Shown: positions 52,411 to 61,011, numbered from the stretch's first letter. The stretch: 64,000 nt of DNA from an uncultured Ruminiclostridium sp. (GCA_944388385.1 CALXIO010000001.1:1-64000), one strand, 5' to 3'. A program made the numbers and translations. The notes: generated from the sequence alone by a model not told the origin.

Positions 52411-53124
52411 ATGGAAAATAATTCCCTTGTACCCCCTGAAAAAAAGGAGCTTTACAAACAGCTTTTCAGGGATGAACAGTTAGCAGAAAAATGGCGTGAC
52501 CGCTTTTTAAGATACAATGAGCTTATGGCATATTATCGCTGTGCCATTATGGAGATAACCACCAAGTTTAATGTACTTAATGAGGAATTTTCCCTTTTGT
52601 ATGACCGCAATCCCATAAGCTCAGTAAAAAGCCGTCTTAAAAGTATAGAAAGCATACTTGAAAAGCTGGACAACCGCAATATGCCCTTTACCTTAAACTC
52701 AATAGAGGAAAACCTTAACGATATAGCAGGGGTAAGGGTGGTTTGTTCCTTTGTAAGTGATGTTTATATGCTTGCGCAGGCTCTTTTAAAGCAGGATGAC
52801 ATTGAGCTTGTGGCAATAAAGGACTATATAGCAAACCCCAAGCCCAACGGCTACCGCAGTTTGCATCTTATAGTTACGGTACCCATATTTTTAGTCCATG
52901 AAAAAAGAATTATGAAGGTTGAGATACAACTTCGTACAATAGCCATGGATTCCTGGGCAGCCCTTGAACATCAGCTTAAATATAAGAAGAATGTGCATTT
53001 CACAAAGGAAATGATCGACACCCTTTATAACTGCGCTCAGCTTAGTGCCACACTTGACAGCCAGATGGACGGCCTCAGAAGTGAGATACTAAGTGACGAT
53101 GAACCGGATTCTGAGGATGACTGA
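52411..53124 (+). CDS. Small alarmone synthetase (RelQ/YjbM-like GTP pyrophosphokinase)
   Basis: A 237-residue single-domain RelA/SpoT synthetase without HD hydrolase or TGS/ACT domains. Motifs: KSRLKSIESILEKL, NDIAGVRVVC, KDYIANPKPNGYRSLHL and VEIQLRTIAMDSWAALEHQL. It makes (p)ppGpp from GTP/GDP and ATP. Regulated mainly by its own abundance in the family. The stop codon abuts the dinB stop codon with no base between. Confidence 0.9.
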   Translation: MENNSLVPPEKKELYKQLFRDEQLAEKWRDRFLRYNELMAYYRCAIMEITTKFNVLNEEFSLLYDRNPISSVKSRLKSIESILEKLDNRNMPFTLNSIEENLNDIAGVRVVCSFVSDVYMLAQALLKQDDIELVAIKDYIANPKPNGYRSLHLIVTVPIFLVHEKRIMKVEIQLRTIAMDSWAALEHQLKYKKNVHFTKEMIDTLYNCAQLSATLDSQMDGLRSEILSDDEPDSEDD

Positions 53125-54357
53125 TTATCTTAAAGGCCCGGGCAGAGTAGCTATCTGCTTTTCCCCGGGGAAACAGTTATCCATAAGCAAAACCGCATTT
53201 TTTATAATTCCGTCGCCGAATCGGCGGCGGATTTTTTCTATGCACCTGTCCGCTGCCTCAGTCTTTAAAAGCCTTTTTGTATCGGAAAACAAATCCAGCT
53301 GATAGGGCTCGTCATATTCCATAAGATCAAAGGCGGTTATACTAAGGGAACGGATGGGATATTTCCAGTCGTAGTTGTCATATAACAGCCTTGCGGCATT
53401 TTCCGCAAGTATGGTGGGGGATTGGGTAGCAATAGGCAGGGCGCATTGATGACTTTCCCGGTTAAGCTGTGAGCTTCTTATCCCCACACTTACCGAGCAG
53501 GCTCTTTTTCCCTGTAAGGACAGCCTGTGACCCACATCCTGGGCAAGGCTTAAAAGATAGGCAAAGGCGGTTTTGTTATCCGGAATATCCCTTTTGGCGG
53601 TGGTACCGTGACCTATGCTTTTTGCAGGAACTACAAAGTCCTTATCCAGCACCGGAGAATAGTCTGTACCGTTTGCAAAGCTATGGATAACAGCCCCGTT
53701 TTTCCCGAGGACTGTCCTTATCCATTCCTCCTTTACTCCGGCTAAATCCCCAATTGTATATATGCCGTAATTTTTAAGCTTCGCGTATGTGTGGCGGCCT
53801 ACCCCCAGCATATCACAGGCAGGAAGAGGCCAGATTTTTTCCCTGAAGGATTCATAGGGTATAACCGTCACCGCATCCGGCTTTTTCATATCGCTACCCA
53901 ACTTTGCAAACACCTTGTTAAAAGACACCCCCACGGAAATAGTAAGCCCCAGCTCATTTTTGATACGCTCCTTTATTTCATAAGCCACCCCCTCAGGCTC
54001 TCCGAAAAGCCGTCTTGTGCCGGATATGTCAAGCCAGCATTCATCAAGGCCGTAGGGCTCAATAAGTCCGGTGTAGTCGCTGTATATCTTCCTTGCCAGC
54101 CGGGAATATTCAAGATACCTTTCAAAGTGGGGCGGTACTATAACAAGCCCCCTGCACTTAGATAAGGCAGAGCCTACCGTTTCGGCTGTTTCTATGCCGT
54201 ACTTTTTCGCCTCATAGTTTTTTGCAAGCACTATGCCGTGTCTGTCCTCCACACTTCCGCATACCGCCACCGGCTTGCCTCTAAGGGCAGGATTCAGCAT
54301 ACACTCCACCGAGGCATAGAAATTATTCATATCACAATGAAGAATTACCCTTTCCAC
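53125..54357 (-). CDS. dinB: DNA polymerase IV (Y-family translesion polymerase)
   Basis: A 410-residue Y-family polymerase. It has the palm motif ILHCDMNNFYASVE, the YSRLARKIYSDYTGLIEPYGLDECWLDISG region (catalytic Asp-Glu in GLDECWLD), helix-hairpin-helix LGVGRHTYAKL and the clamp-binding peptide QLDLF near residue 353. It starts at GTG (54357) 4 nt after AGGAGG. Its consensus promoter is shared with operators used by the divergent XRE gene, so damage control by that pair is likely. The name DinB is used for homology; a UmuC-like role is possible. Confidence 0.92.
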   Translation of the reverse strand: MERVILHCDMNNFYASVECMLNPALRGKPVAVCGSVEDRHGIVLAKNYEAKKYGIETAETVGSALSKCRGLVIVPPHFERYLEYSRLARKIYSDYTGLIEPYGLDECWLDISGTRRLFGEPEGVAYEIKERIKNELGLTISVGVSFNKVFAKLGSDMKKPDAVTVIPYESFREKIWPLPACDMLGVGRHTYAKLKNYGIYTIGDLAGVKEEWIRTVLGKNGAVIHSFANGTDYSPVLDKDFVVPAKSIGHGTTAKRDIPDNKTAFAYLLSLAQDVGHRLSLQGKRACSVSVGIRSSQLNRESHQCALPIATQSPTILAENAARLLYDNYDWKYPIRSLSITAFDLMEYDEPYQLDLFSDTKRLLKTEAADRCIEKIRRRFGDGIIKNAVLLMDNCFPGEKQIATLPGPLR

Positions 54358-54369
54358 ATTTCCTCCTTA

Positions 54370-54398
54370 TTGACAAAATACGCAATTTATGTTATTAT
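54370..54398 (+). promoter_or_regulatory. Promoter of the XRE-ImmA operon
   Basis: TTGACA at 54370-54375, 17-bp spacer and TATTAT at 54393-54398. The spacer holds TACGCAA (54379-54385), a half-site of the operator, so the repressor probably controls its own gene. Confidence 0.85.
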
Positions 54399-54401
54399 AA
54401 A

Positions 54402-54420
54402 TACGCAAGTTAATTTCGTA
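54402..54420. promoter_or_regulatory. Operator O2, TACGCAA-N5-TTTCGTA palindrome
   Basis: TACGCAAgttaaTTTCGTA, a 19-bp imperfect palindrome. It overlaps the start points of both divergent transcripts. A further degenerate copy (TAAGCAAGTAAATTTCCAA) lies at 54461-54479. Confidence 0.75.
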
Positions 54421-54425
54421 TCTAC

Positions 54426-54454
54426 ATTATACGCAATTAAGTTGCGTTTGTCAA
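54426..54454 (-). promoter_or_regulatory. Consensus promoter of dinB
   Basis: Minus strand TTGACA (54454-54449), 17-bp spacer and TATAAT (54431-54426): a full consensus promoter. Such a strong promoter before a mutagenic polymerase needs repression, and the spacer is filled by operator O3. Confidence 0.88.
54430..54448. promoter_or_regulatory. Operator O3 inside the dinB promoter
   Basis: TACGCAAttaagTTGCGTT, a 19-bp near-perfect palindrome lying between the -35 and -10 of dinB. Centre-to-centre distance to O2 is 28 bp. It does not match the LexA boxes of Firmicutes (GAAC-N4-GTTC). Confidence 0.8.
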
Positions 54455-54495
54455 TAGAAATAAGCAAGTAAATTTCCAAGAATGGAGAAAAATTT

Positions 54496-54897
54496 ATGAA
54501 ATTCTGTGATAAATTGAAAAATGCCAGACAAAAAACAGGCCTTACCCAAAGTGCCTTTGCAAAGGCTTTGGGGGTATCATTAAGGACTGTTACCAATTAT
54601 GAAAGCGGGGAGAGTTATCCCAAAAAGCGTGAATTATACGGCAAAATGGCGGAAATATTAAAGGTGGATATAAATTACCTTCTTACAGAGGACGAGGAGT
54701 TTGTTATAGATGCCGGGGAGAAATACGGCAATAAGGGTGCCGCCCAGGCAAAACAGCTTTTAAACGAGGTACAGGGGCTTTTTGCAGGAGGCACAATGAA
54801 CGAGGAGGATATGGACGAGATGATGAGGGCTATACAGGATGCCTACTGGATAGCTAAGGAGAAAAACCGCAAATATTCACGCAAGAAGGGTGAGTAG
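54496..54897 (+). CDS. XRE-family repressor paired with ImmA-type protease
   Basis: A 133-residue protein. HTH at about residues 15-38 (GLTQSAFAKALGVSLRTVTN). The C-terminal part (NEEDMDEMMRAIQDAYWIAKEK) is of the kind found in repressors that are cleaved by an ImmA/IrrE metallopeptidase, such as ImmR and DdrO (129-131 residues). The ATG follows GGAGAAAAA. The operator set in its promoter region implies autoregulation. It is the likely repressor of dinB. Confidence 0.85.
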   Translation: MKFCDKLKNARQKTGLTQSAFAKALGVSLRTVTNYESGESYPKKRELYGKMAEILKVDINYLLTEDEEFVIDAGEKYGNKGAAQAKQLLNEVQGLFAGGTMNEEDMDEMMRAIQDAYWIAKEKNRKYSRKKGE

Positions 54898-54905
54898 GAG
54901 GCAGT

Positions 54906-55430
54906 ATGGTAAGGGATATTTTAAATATCGTATCTGTAGCCGACAGCCTTACAGCCATGTATGACACAAGCGACCCCTTTAAGCTGGCAAGGGCGGTGGA
55001 TGTGGAGATACTAAAACGGGATTTCAAGCGGCAAAAGGGCGCATATAAGGTGATACTCAAAAACCGCTTTATCTTTATAAAGAAGGATCTTTCACAGTAT
55101 GAAGCAAGGATAGTGGCGGCTCATGAATTAGGCCATGACCTTCTGCACAGAGAGTATGCCATGCTTAACGGTGGCTTTGAGGAATATAGCCTCTTTAACC
55201 GACCGGATGACCGTATGGAATATGAGGCTAATATCTTTGCGGCACAGCTGCTTATAGCCGACGGGGATTTTCTTGAATATGCGGCCATGGGCTATGACAC
55301 AGAGAAGATAGCAAAGGCGCTTAAAAGCCATAAAAATCTTGTGGCATTAAAGGGGGATATACTTATAAAGAAGGGCTACCCCCTGAAGGCGCAGGAGCAC
55401 AGCGGCAAGTTTTTAAGATACGATCAGTGA
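54906..55430 (+). CDS. ImmA/IrrE-family metallopeptidase
   Basis: A 174-residue zinc peptidase with HELGHDLLH (His73, Glu74, His77) and a later YEANIFAAQLL segment with the third ligand region. IrrE (PprI) cleaves DdrO after radiation in Deinococcus and ImmA cleaves ImmR in ICEBs1. AGGAGG at 54896-54901 overlaps the stop of the repressor gene, so both are coupled. No integrase or conjugation gene is adjacent, so this is not an obvious mobile-element immunity pair. Confidence 0.88.
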   Translation: MVRDILNIVSVADSLTAMYDTSDPFKLARAVDVEILKRDFKRQKGAYKVILKNRFIFIKKDLSQYEARIVAAHELGHDLLHREYAMLNGGFEEYSLFNRPDDRMEYEANIFAAQLLIADGDFLEYAAMGYDTEKIAKALKSHKNLVALKGDILIKKGYPLKAQEHSGKFLRYDQ

Positions 55431-55531
55431 TATTTATGTGAGAAATAAAGGAAAATAAGGGCGAAATGTGCAAAAAACCGCCTTTAAATCCATATTTAAT
55501 TGATATTTTTCTGAAAAATGCCGTAAAAGGC

Positions 55532-55560
55532 TTAACTTTTGGCAATAAATGTGCTATACT
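55532..55560 (+). promoter_or_regulatory. Promoter of the class A PBP gene
   Basis: TTAACT at 55532-55537, 17-bp spacer and TATACT at 55555-55560. The leader starts near 55567 and has a GGGCAAATGCCC hairpin. Confidence 0.7.
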
Positions 55561-55622
55561 ATTACGAAGGGCAAATGCCCTTTTAGGCTAGAAACATATT
55601 GCTTTTATAAAGGACAGATAAA

Positions 55623-58007
55623 ATGAGTGATAACAAAAAATACTATTTTGATCTTGACAGCGAGATCAATCCTAAGCCTGTAAAAAAGAAAACGAAAAAG
55701 AAGAAAAGCAAGATCCCGAAAAGGATAAGGCAGTTCTTCTATGTAATAGGCACAACGCTTTTAAGCGTGGTTATGGTGGCCATTATAACAATCTGCATAG
55801 TGGCTACTGCTCTTGTTGCCTATATCATGCAGTTTGCGGATACGGATTTTGACATTGACCTTAAAAACCTGGATCTCAGCTACACCAGCTTTATTTATGC
55901 CTATGACAATGAGGGTAACCAGGTGGAGATAAAGCGTCTGTCTGATGATATAAACCGTATCTGGGTGGATATTGAGCAGGTACCCGAGCATACTCAGCTT
56001 GCCTTTGTTGCGGCAGAGGATAAGAGATTTTTCGAGCATGAGGGCGTAGACTGGCGCCGTACCATTACAGTTACGGTATCCACATTGTTTAACGGCTACG
56101 GACAGGGTGGTTCTACCATTACCCAGCAGCTTATAAAGAATATCACCGGCGATGATAAGGTAAGCCCCGAGCGTAAGATAAGGGAAATTTTCCGTGCGCT
56201 GGAGCTTGAAACAAAGTACACAAAGATAGATATACTTGAATCCTATCTTAACCGTATACCAATGGGCAGTACCGTTTACGGTATAGGCACAGCGGCATAT
56301 CATTATTTCGGCAAGACCGTAGATCAGCTTACCTTGGCGGAAAGTGCAATTCTTGCAGGACTTACCCCCTCTCCCAGCGTGCTTAATCCCTATGCGGACT
56401 TGGGAGAATCAAGAAGAAAACAGCTTTATGTACTTCAGAGTATGTATGAGCAGGGACTTATAACCACCGACGAATATGAAGAGGCAAGGAATGAAAAGGT
56501 AAAGTTCCGTCTTATTGTTGAGGGTGATGACTACGGTTATGTAGACCCCAGATATGAGGAATATTACGGTAATAATCAGTCTGATGAGGAAATTGACGAG
56601 GACGGAGAATATATCGAGGAAGAGGATGACTACGAGGCATACCGCTGGGATGAATATGAAATCAGCCAGAACTGGTATGTGGATGCCGCCATCGAACAGG
56701 TAATTGAGGATATAGCAGAAAAGAAGCTCATGACCTACGAGGAGGCAAGAACCGAGGTATACAAGGGCGGCTATAAGATATATCTTAATATGGATATGGA
56801 TATACAAAACAGCCTTGAAGAATTCTTCAACGATCCCTATAACTTCCTTTACAGCTATGACAAGACAGCAGAGGCTGAGGATCTTGTCCAGGCGGCATTT
56901 GTCCTTACCGACTACAAGGGCAGAGTTATTGCCATAGCCGGCGGTATCGGTGATAAGCCCGGTGACGGCTGCTTTAACAGAGCCACCCAGGCTATACTCC
57001 CCATAGGCTCCACCATGAAGCCCATATCGGTTTACGGACAGGCAATAGACAAGGATCTTATCACCTATTCCTCAATGGTATATGACAGAGCAATAAAGCT
57101 CAATGACGGCACCACCTGGCCCAGTAACTTTGAGGGCGACTACGGTACCTTCAATTACTATCCTGCATGGTTTGCTGTACAGCAGTCAAAGAACACAATG
57201 GCTGTAAGAGTTTGTGAGCTTTTAGGAATAAATACCTGCTTTAATTTCCTTGTGGATAAGCTGGGTGCTACCACCCTTGACTATACCTACGACAAGGCAT
57301 ATTCTCCCATAGCCTTAGGTCAGCTTACAAACGGTATGCCCCTTGTTGAGCTGGCAGGCGCATTCCAGATATTCGGCAACGGCGGTGTATATCACAGACC
57401 CCTGTTTTACAGCGTGGTTACCGATTTCAATGATGAAGTGGTGCTTGAATCAGACGTACTTGGCGAGCGTGTAATAAGCTCAGACAGCGCATATATTACA
57501 AACCGTATGTTAAAGACGGTTGTTGACGCTACCTACGGCACTACCGGACGATATGCAAAGATAGACGGAATTGAGGTAGTAGGCAAGACAGGTACCTCAA
57601 ACGATGAACGTGTACTTGCCTTTGCAGGACTTACCCCTGACTATGTGGGTGTTATCCGTATGGGCTATGACGATAACCAGAAGCTCACCGGCGTAAATTA
57701 TATCTACATGGCGCAGATCTGGAATAAGTTCATGAAGACCCTTGTAAATGAAAACTCCACACCGGAGTTTGCGGTTGACCCCAATGTAGAAAAGAGAAAC
57801 TACTGTACTGTAACAGGACTTATTGCCACATCAAAGTGCCCCTCAACTGCGGTGGGATATTACAAGAAGGACAATATGCCTAAATCCTGTGATTGCGACC
57901 ATTCAAGCGAGGAAAAGCAAAAGCAGTATATCGCAGATCATACAGGCGGTACTCTCCTTGTACCCGACACCTTCAGAAATCAAAGCACAGAGGCTGAAGC
58001 CTCTTAA
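55623..58007 (+). CDS. Class A penicillin-binding protein (GT51 plus transpeptidase)
   Basis: A 794-residue bifunctional peptidoglycan synthase. A basic cytosolic tail (KKKTKKKKSKIPKRIR) is followed by a membrane helix at about 37-66. The GT51 domain shows AAEDKRFFEHEGVD, GGSTITQQLIKN and KIREIFRALELE. A 60-residue acidic insert (about 315-350, EIDEDGEYIEEEDDYE) separates it from the transpeptidase domain with Ser463 in GSTMKP, QSKNTM and Lys655 in GKTGTS. A short Cys-containing tail (SKCPS...CDCDHSS) ends it. Resembles PBP1a. Confidence 0.93.
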   Translation: MSDNKKYYFDLDSEINPKPVKKKTKKKKSKIPKRIRQFFYVIGTTLLSVVMVAIITICIVATALVAYIMQFADTDFDIDLKNLDLSYTSFIYAYDNEGNQVEIKRLSDDINRIWVDIEQVPEHTQLAFVAAEDKRFFEHEGVDWRRTITVTVSTLFNGYGQGGSTITQQLIKNITGDDKVSPERKIREIFRALELETKYTKIDILESYLNRIPMGSTVYGIGTAAYHYFGKTVDQLTLAESAILAGLTPSPSVLNPYADLGESRRKQLYVLQSMYEQGLITTDEYEEARNEKVKFRLIVEGDDYGYVDPRYEEYYGNNQSDEEIDEDGEYIEEEDDYEAYRWDEYEISQNWYVDAAIEQVIEDIAEKKLMTYEEARTEVYKGGYKIYLNMDMDIQNSLEEFFNDPYNFLYSYDKTAEAEDLVQAAFVLTDYKGRVIAIAGGIGDKPGDGCFNRATQAILPIGSTMKPISVYGQAIDKDLITYSSMVYDRAIKLNDGTTWPSNFEGDYGTFNYYPAWFAVQQSKNTMAVRVCELLGINTCFNFLVDKLGATTLDYTYDKAYSPIALGQLTNGMPLVELAGAFQIFGNGGVYHRPLFYSVVTDFNDEVVLESDVLGERVISSDSAYITNRMLKTVVDATYGTTGRYAKIDGIEVVGKTGTSNDERVLAFAGLTPDYVGVIRMGYDDNQKLTGVNYIYMAQIWNKFMKTLVNENSTPEFAVDPNVEKRNYCTVTGLIATSKCPSTAVGYYKKDNMPKSCDCDHSSEEKQKQYIADHTGGTLLVPDTFRNQSTEAEAS

Positions 58008-58018
58008 AGAGAATAACC

Positions 58019-58050
58019 ATAGGTCCGTGCCATTGGCACGGACCTATTTC
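58019..58050 (+). terminator. Terminator after the PBP gene
   Basis: ATAGGTCCGTGCC-ATT-GGCACGGACCTAT, 13-bp perfect stem, then TTC. The U-tract is short, so it may be a strong pause or processing hairpin that lets some transcription into the methyltransferase gene. Confidence 0.7.
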
Positions 58051-58063
58051 GGAAAGGAATAAT

Positions 58064-59182
58064 ATGAATTTTGAAATGACCGCCTCCTGTCTTTTCGGAC
58101 TGGAAAAGACACTTTCCTTTGAGGTAAAAAGAGCCGGAGGAGAAAACATCACCGTTACTGACGGACAGGTAACCTTCACCGGAGATGAAAGGGTGCTTGT
58201 AAGGGCAAATATGACCCTTTCGGTAGCTCAGAGGGTGGAGATAGTTTTAGGCAGATTTAAGGCTGTCACCTTTGAGGAATTGTTCCAGGGGGTTAAAAAA
58301 TGCCCCATAGAGCAGTTTGTGGGAAAATTCGATAAATTCCCCATAAAAGGCTCATCCTTAAATTCCAAGCTGTCAAGCGTTCCCGCCTGTCAGAAAATAA
58401 TAAAAAAGGCCATGGTGGAAAGGCTGAAGGGCGTATATAATATAGGCTACTTTCAGGAAACCGAAGCCCTTTATCAGTTCAGCTTTTCCCTTATGAAGGA
58501 TAACTGTACATTTAAGCTGGATACCACAGGGGAAGCGCTTCATAAAAGGGGCTACAGAAAATTCTCCAATGCCGCCCCCATAAGAGAAACCTTAGCGGCA
58601 GGGCTTGTGGACCTTGCAAGGGTAAAGCAGACAGACATTGTATGCGATCCCTTTTGCGGAAGCGGTACAATACTTATAGAAAGCGCACTGAAGGCACTTA
58701 ATATGCCGGTGGGTGCAAACAGGCATTTTTCCGCCATGGACTGGGATATTATCCCAAAGGAGCTATGGCAGGAGGAAAGGGAGGCCCTGCTTAAAAATAT
58801 AAGGCAGGATATACCCTTTAAGGCCATAGGCTATGATATAGACCCGGAGGCGGTAAAGCTCACATTACAGAACGCAAAAAATGCCGGGGTTGAAAAATAT
58901 GTTACCGCCGAAGTAAGGGATATAAAGGACTTTACATATCCCGAAAATGTAACCTGCGTTATAACAAATCCTCCCTACGGAGAAAGACTTCTTGAAAAGG
59001 AGGAGGCACAAAGGCTATATAAAATAATGGGCAAAAGAATGTTACCCTACGGGGATAAAAGAATATATGTTATCACCTCAGATGAAAAATTCGGGGAGCA
59101 TTTCGGACAAAAGCCCACATCAAACCGAAAGCTGTATAATGGTATGCTTTTGTGCAGATTGTACTCATTTATGAAAAAATGA
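58064..59182 (+). CDS. THUMP-domain rRNA methyltransferase (RlmL N-terminal/YpsC type)
   Basis: A 372-residue class I SAM methyltransferase. A THUMP RNA-binding domain lies at about residues 45-155; the SAM site is CDPFCGSGTILIESAL and the catalytic NPPYGERL is near residue 305. It matches the YpsC/RlmL group that makes m2G in 23S rRNA. It lacks the RlmK half of the E. coli fusion. Confidence 0.88.
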   Translation: MNFEMTASCLFGLEKTLSFEVKRAGGENITVTDGQVTFTGDERVLVRANMTLSVAQRVEIVLGRFKAVTFEELFQGVKKCPIEQFVGKFDKFPIKGSSLNSKLSSVPACQKIIKKAMVERLKGVYNIGYFQETEALYQFSFSLMKDNCTFKLDTTGEALHKRGYRKFSNAAPIRETLAAGLVDLARVKQTDIVCDPFCGSGTILIESALKALNMPVGANRHFSAMDWDIIPKELWQEEREALLKNIRQDIPFKAIGYDIDPEAVKLTLQNAKNAGVEKYVTAEVRDIKDFTYPENVTCVITNPPYGERLLEKEEAQRLYKIMGKRMLPYGDKRIYVITSDEKFGEHFGQKPTSNRKLYNGMLLCRLYSFMKK

Positions 59183-59235
59183 GGCATTTTATACCCAAAT
59201 TTTGCGGAATTTACCTTTATAATGAGGAAAAATCC

Positions 59236-59264
59236 TTGACAAGGGAATAAAAATGTGGTAGAAT
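59236..59264 (+). promoter_or_regulatory. Promoter of the rimP-nusA-infB operon
   Basis: TTGACA at 59236-59241, 17-bp spacer and TAGAAT at 59259-59264. Start near 59271. Confidence 0.85.
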
Positions 59265-59288
59265 ATCCTATAGTAGTATAAGGAGGCT

Positions 59289-59314
59289 AAAGACTGAGTG
59301 TGAACTCAGTCTTT
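59289..59314 (+). promoter_or_regulatory. Leader hairpin before rimP (attenuator-like)
   Basis: AAAGACTGAGT-GTGA-ACTCAGTCTTT, an 11-bp perfect stem with a GNRA loop, followed by CGTTTATATA, begins about 18 nt after the transcription start. Many Firmicutes rimP/nusA operons start with a similar hairpin. As NusA affects hairpin pausing and termination, feedback control is plausible. Confidence 0.65.
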
Positions 59315-59350
59315 CGTTTATATATGGGCTACTGTTGAAAGGAGGAGCTT

Positions 59351-59842
59351 ATGGCTAAGCAAAAGGGCGGCAGAAAAAATATGGCCGCCGAGGTAGAGCG
59401 TGAGGCCGCAGAAAAGCTGATACCCATAATTGAGCAGTACGGCTATGAGGTATGGGATATAGTTTTTGAAAAGGACGGCGCTATGTGGTATCTGAAGGTG
59501 CTTTTTGATAAGCCGGAGGGCGGCATAGATGATACCATGTGCGAGGAGATAACCGCACCCATAAATGAGGCGGTGGATAAGCTGAAGTGCATAGACCTTA
59601 TTGATGTGCTTGAAGTAGGCTCACCGGGACTTAATCGTGTTCTTCGTACACCGGCGCATTACAAATGGGCAGAGCAAAAGCCCGTTAAGGTAATGATGAA
59701 GGACGAAAACGGCAAGGATATATACATCGCAGGAACATTAAGCGATTATATAGATACAGAAAAAACAATAGTGCTTCTCACCGAAAAGGGAGAGGAAAGT
59801 CTGCATACAGATAAATGCAGAAGAATTACATTGGATCTCTGA
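59351..59842 (+). CDS. rimP: Ribosome maturation factor RimP
   Basis: A 163-residue protein needed for 30S maturation. It has GYEVWDIVFEKDGAMWYLKV, DTMCEEITAPINEAVDK and the LEVGSPGLNRVLRT signature. AAAGGAGGAG precedes the ATG; a second ATG in MAAEVE (codon 11) is closer to the family start but has no ribosome site. Confidence 0.94.
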   Translation: MAKQKGGRKNMAAEVEREAAEKLIPIIEQYGYEVWDIVFEKDGAMWYLKVLFDKPEGGIDDTMCEEITAPINEAVDKLKCIDLIDVLEVGSPGLNRVLRTPAHYKWAEQKPVKVMMKDENGKDIYIAGTLSDYIDTEKTIVLLTEKGEESLHTDKCRRITLDL

Positions 59843-59862
59843 TCCGTCATGGAGGAAATGAA

Positions 59863-60996
59863 ATGGCAAAAAAGAACGAAAACAATTTCAAGCCCTTTGA
59901 ATCATTGGAGCTTTTAGCAAAGGAAAAGGGTATTTCAAGCGAGGTTTTACTTGAAAAGATAAAGACAGCCATAGAAAAGGCTATCAGCAAGGAACACCCC
60001 GGCGTAAAGGAAATCCGCTACAAGTTCGACAGAGAAAAGGATAAGATGAGTGTTTACATTGTAAAGACAGTAGTGGAGGAGGTTACCGACGAGGCTAACG
60101 AAATTTCTGTTGAAGCCGCAAAGGGCAAGAGCGCAAAGAAGCCCGGCGATACTGTTCTTGTGAAGGTGGACACAAAGGCATTTACAAGAATTGCCGCAAC
60201 CACCGCAAAGCAGATGATAAAGTCCGGTATCAAGGAGGCTGAAAGAAGCCGCATAGTTGAAAAGTGGGGCGCACTTGAAAATGAGATAGTAAGTGTTACG
60301 GTAGTAAGAACCGACCCCAAGGGCTCATTTGCAATAGTAGAGCTTAACGGAAACGAAATTCCCCTTTCCGTAAAGGATATGATTCCCGGAGAAACTATCC
60401 GTGTGGGAGATATTATCAAGGTACACATTTCCGGTGTATCAAAGGACGATCACCGTCCCGGCCTTAAGCTGTCAAGAAAGAACAAGGAATTTGTAAAGCG
60501 TTTGTTTGAGCTTGAGGTTCCCGAGATACATGACGGTACAGTTGAGATAAAGGCAATAAGCCGTGAGGAGGGCTCACGCTCTAAGGTGGCGGTTATAAGC
60601 CATGACCCCAATGTGGATGCCTTAGGCGCTTGTATCGGTCCTAACCGTGCAAGAATAAGCCAGATATGTAAGGAGCTTTCCGGGGAGAAGATAGACGTTG
60701 TATTATACAGCGACGACCCCAAGGTGTTTATAGCCCAGGCATTAAAGCCAAGCGACGTTATAAGCGTAGAGATAAACGAAGCACCTGCCCTTGATGAAGC
60801 TGATGAAGCAGAGAAGAAAAAGCAGGATAAGAAGGCTGAAAAGAAGTCCTGTTTTGTTACGGTACCCGACAGCCAGCTCTCCCTTGCCATAGGCAATAAG
60901 GGACAAAACGCTAAGCTTGCGGCAAAGCTCACAGGCTACAAGATTGACATAAAGCCCGAAAGCGGATTTTTTGAAAGCAAATCCGAAGAGGAATAA
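59863..60996 (+). CDS. nusA: Transcription termination/antitermination factor NusA
   Basis: A 377-residue protein of the short Gram-positive form: N-terminal RNAP-binding domain, S1 domain (about 130-200), and KH1/KH2 with GACIGPNRARISQICKELSGEKIDV (cited by its ends) and AIGNKGQNAKLAAKLTGYKIDI. It lacks the C-terminal acidic repeats of E. coli. The ATG at 59863 follows GGAGG; 16 codons overlapping rimP are excluded. An inserted KKKQDKKAEKK basic stretch is between the KH domains. Confidence 0.95.
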   Translation: MAKKNENNFKPFESLELLAKEKGISSEVLLEKIKTAIEKAISKEHPGVKEIRYKFDREKDKMSVYIVKTVVEEVTDEANEISVEAAKGKSAKKPGDTVLVKVDTKAFTRIAATTAKQMIKSGIKEAERSRIVEKWGALENEIVSVTVVRTDPKGSFAIVELNGNEIPLSVKDMIPGETIRVGDIIKVHISGVSKDDHRPGLKLSRKNKEFVKRLFELEVPEIHDGTVEIKAISREEGSRSKVAVISHDPNVDALGACIGPNRARISQICKELSGEKIDVVLYSDDPKVFIAQALKPSDVISVEINEAPALDEADEAEKKKQDKKAEKKSCFVTVPDSQLSLAIGNKGQNAKLAAKLTGYKIDIKPESGFFESKSEEE

Positions 60997-61011
60997 TAAG
61001 GAGGGTAAAGG

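Noticed and set aside
54358..54495. LexA box controlling dinB
   Set aside because: The palindromes are TACGCAA-N5-TTGCGTT, not the GAAC-N4-GTTC of Firmicutes LexA.
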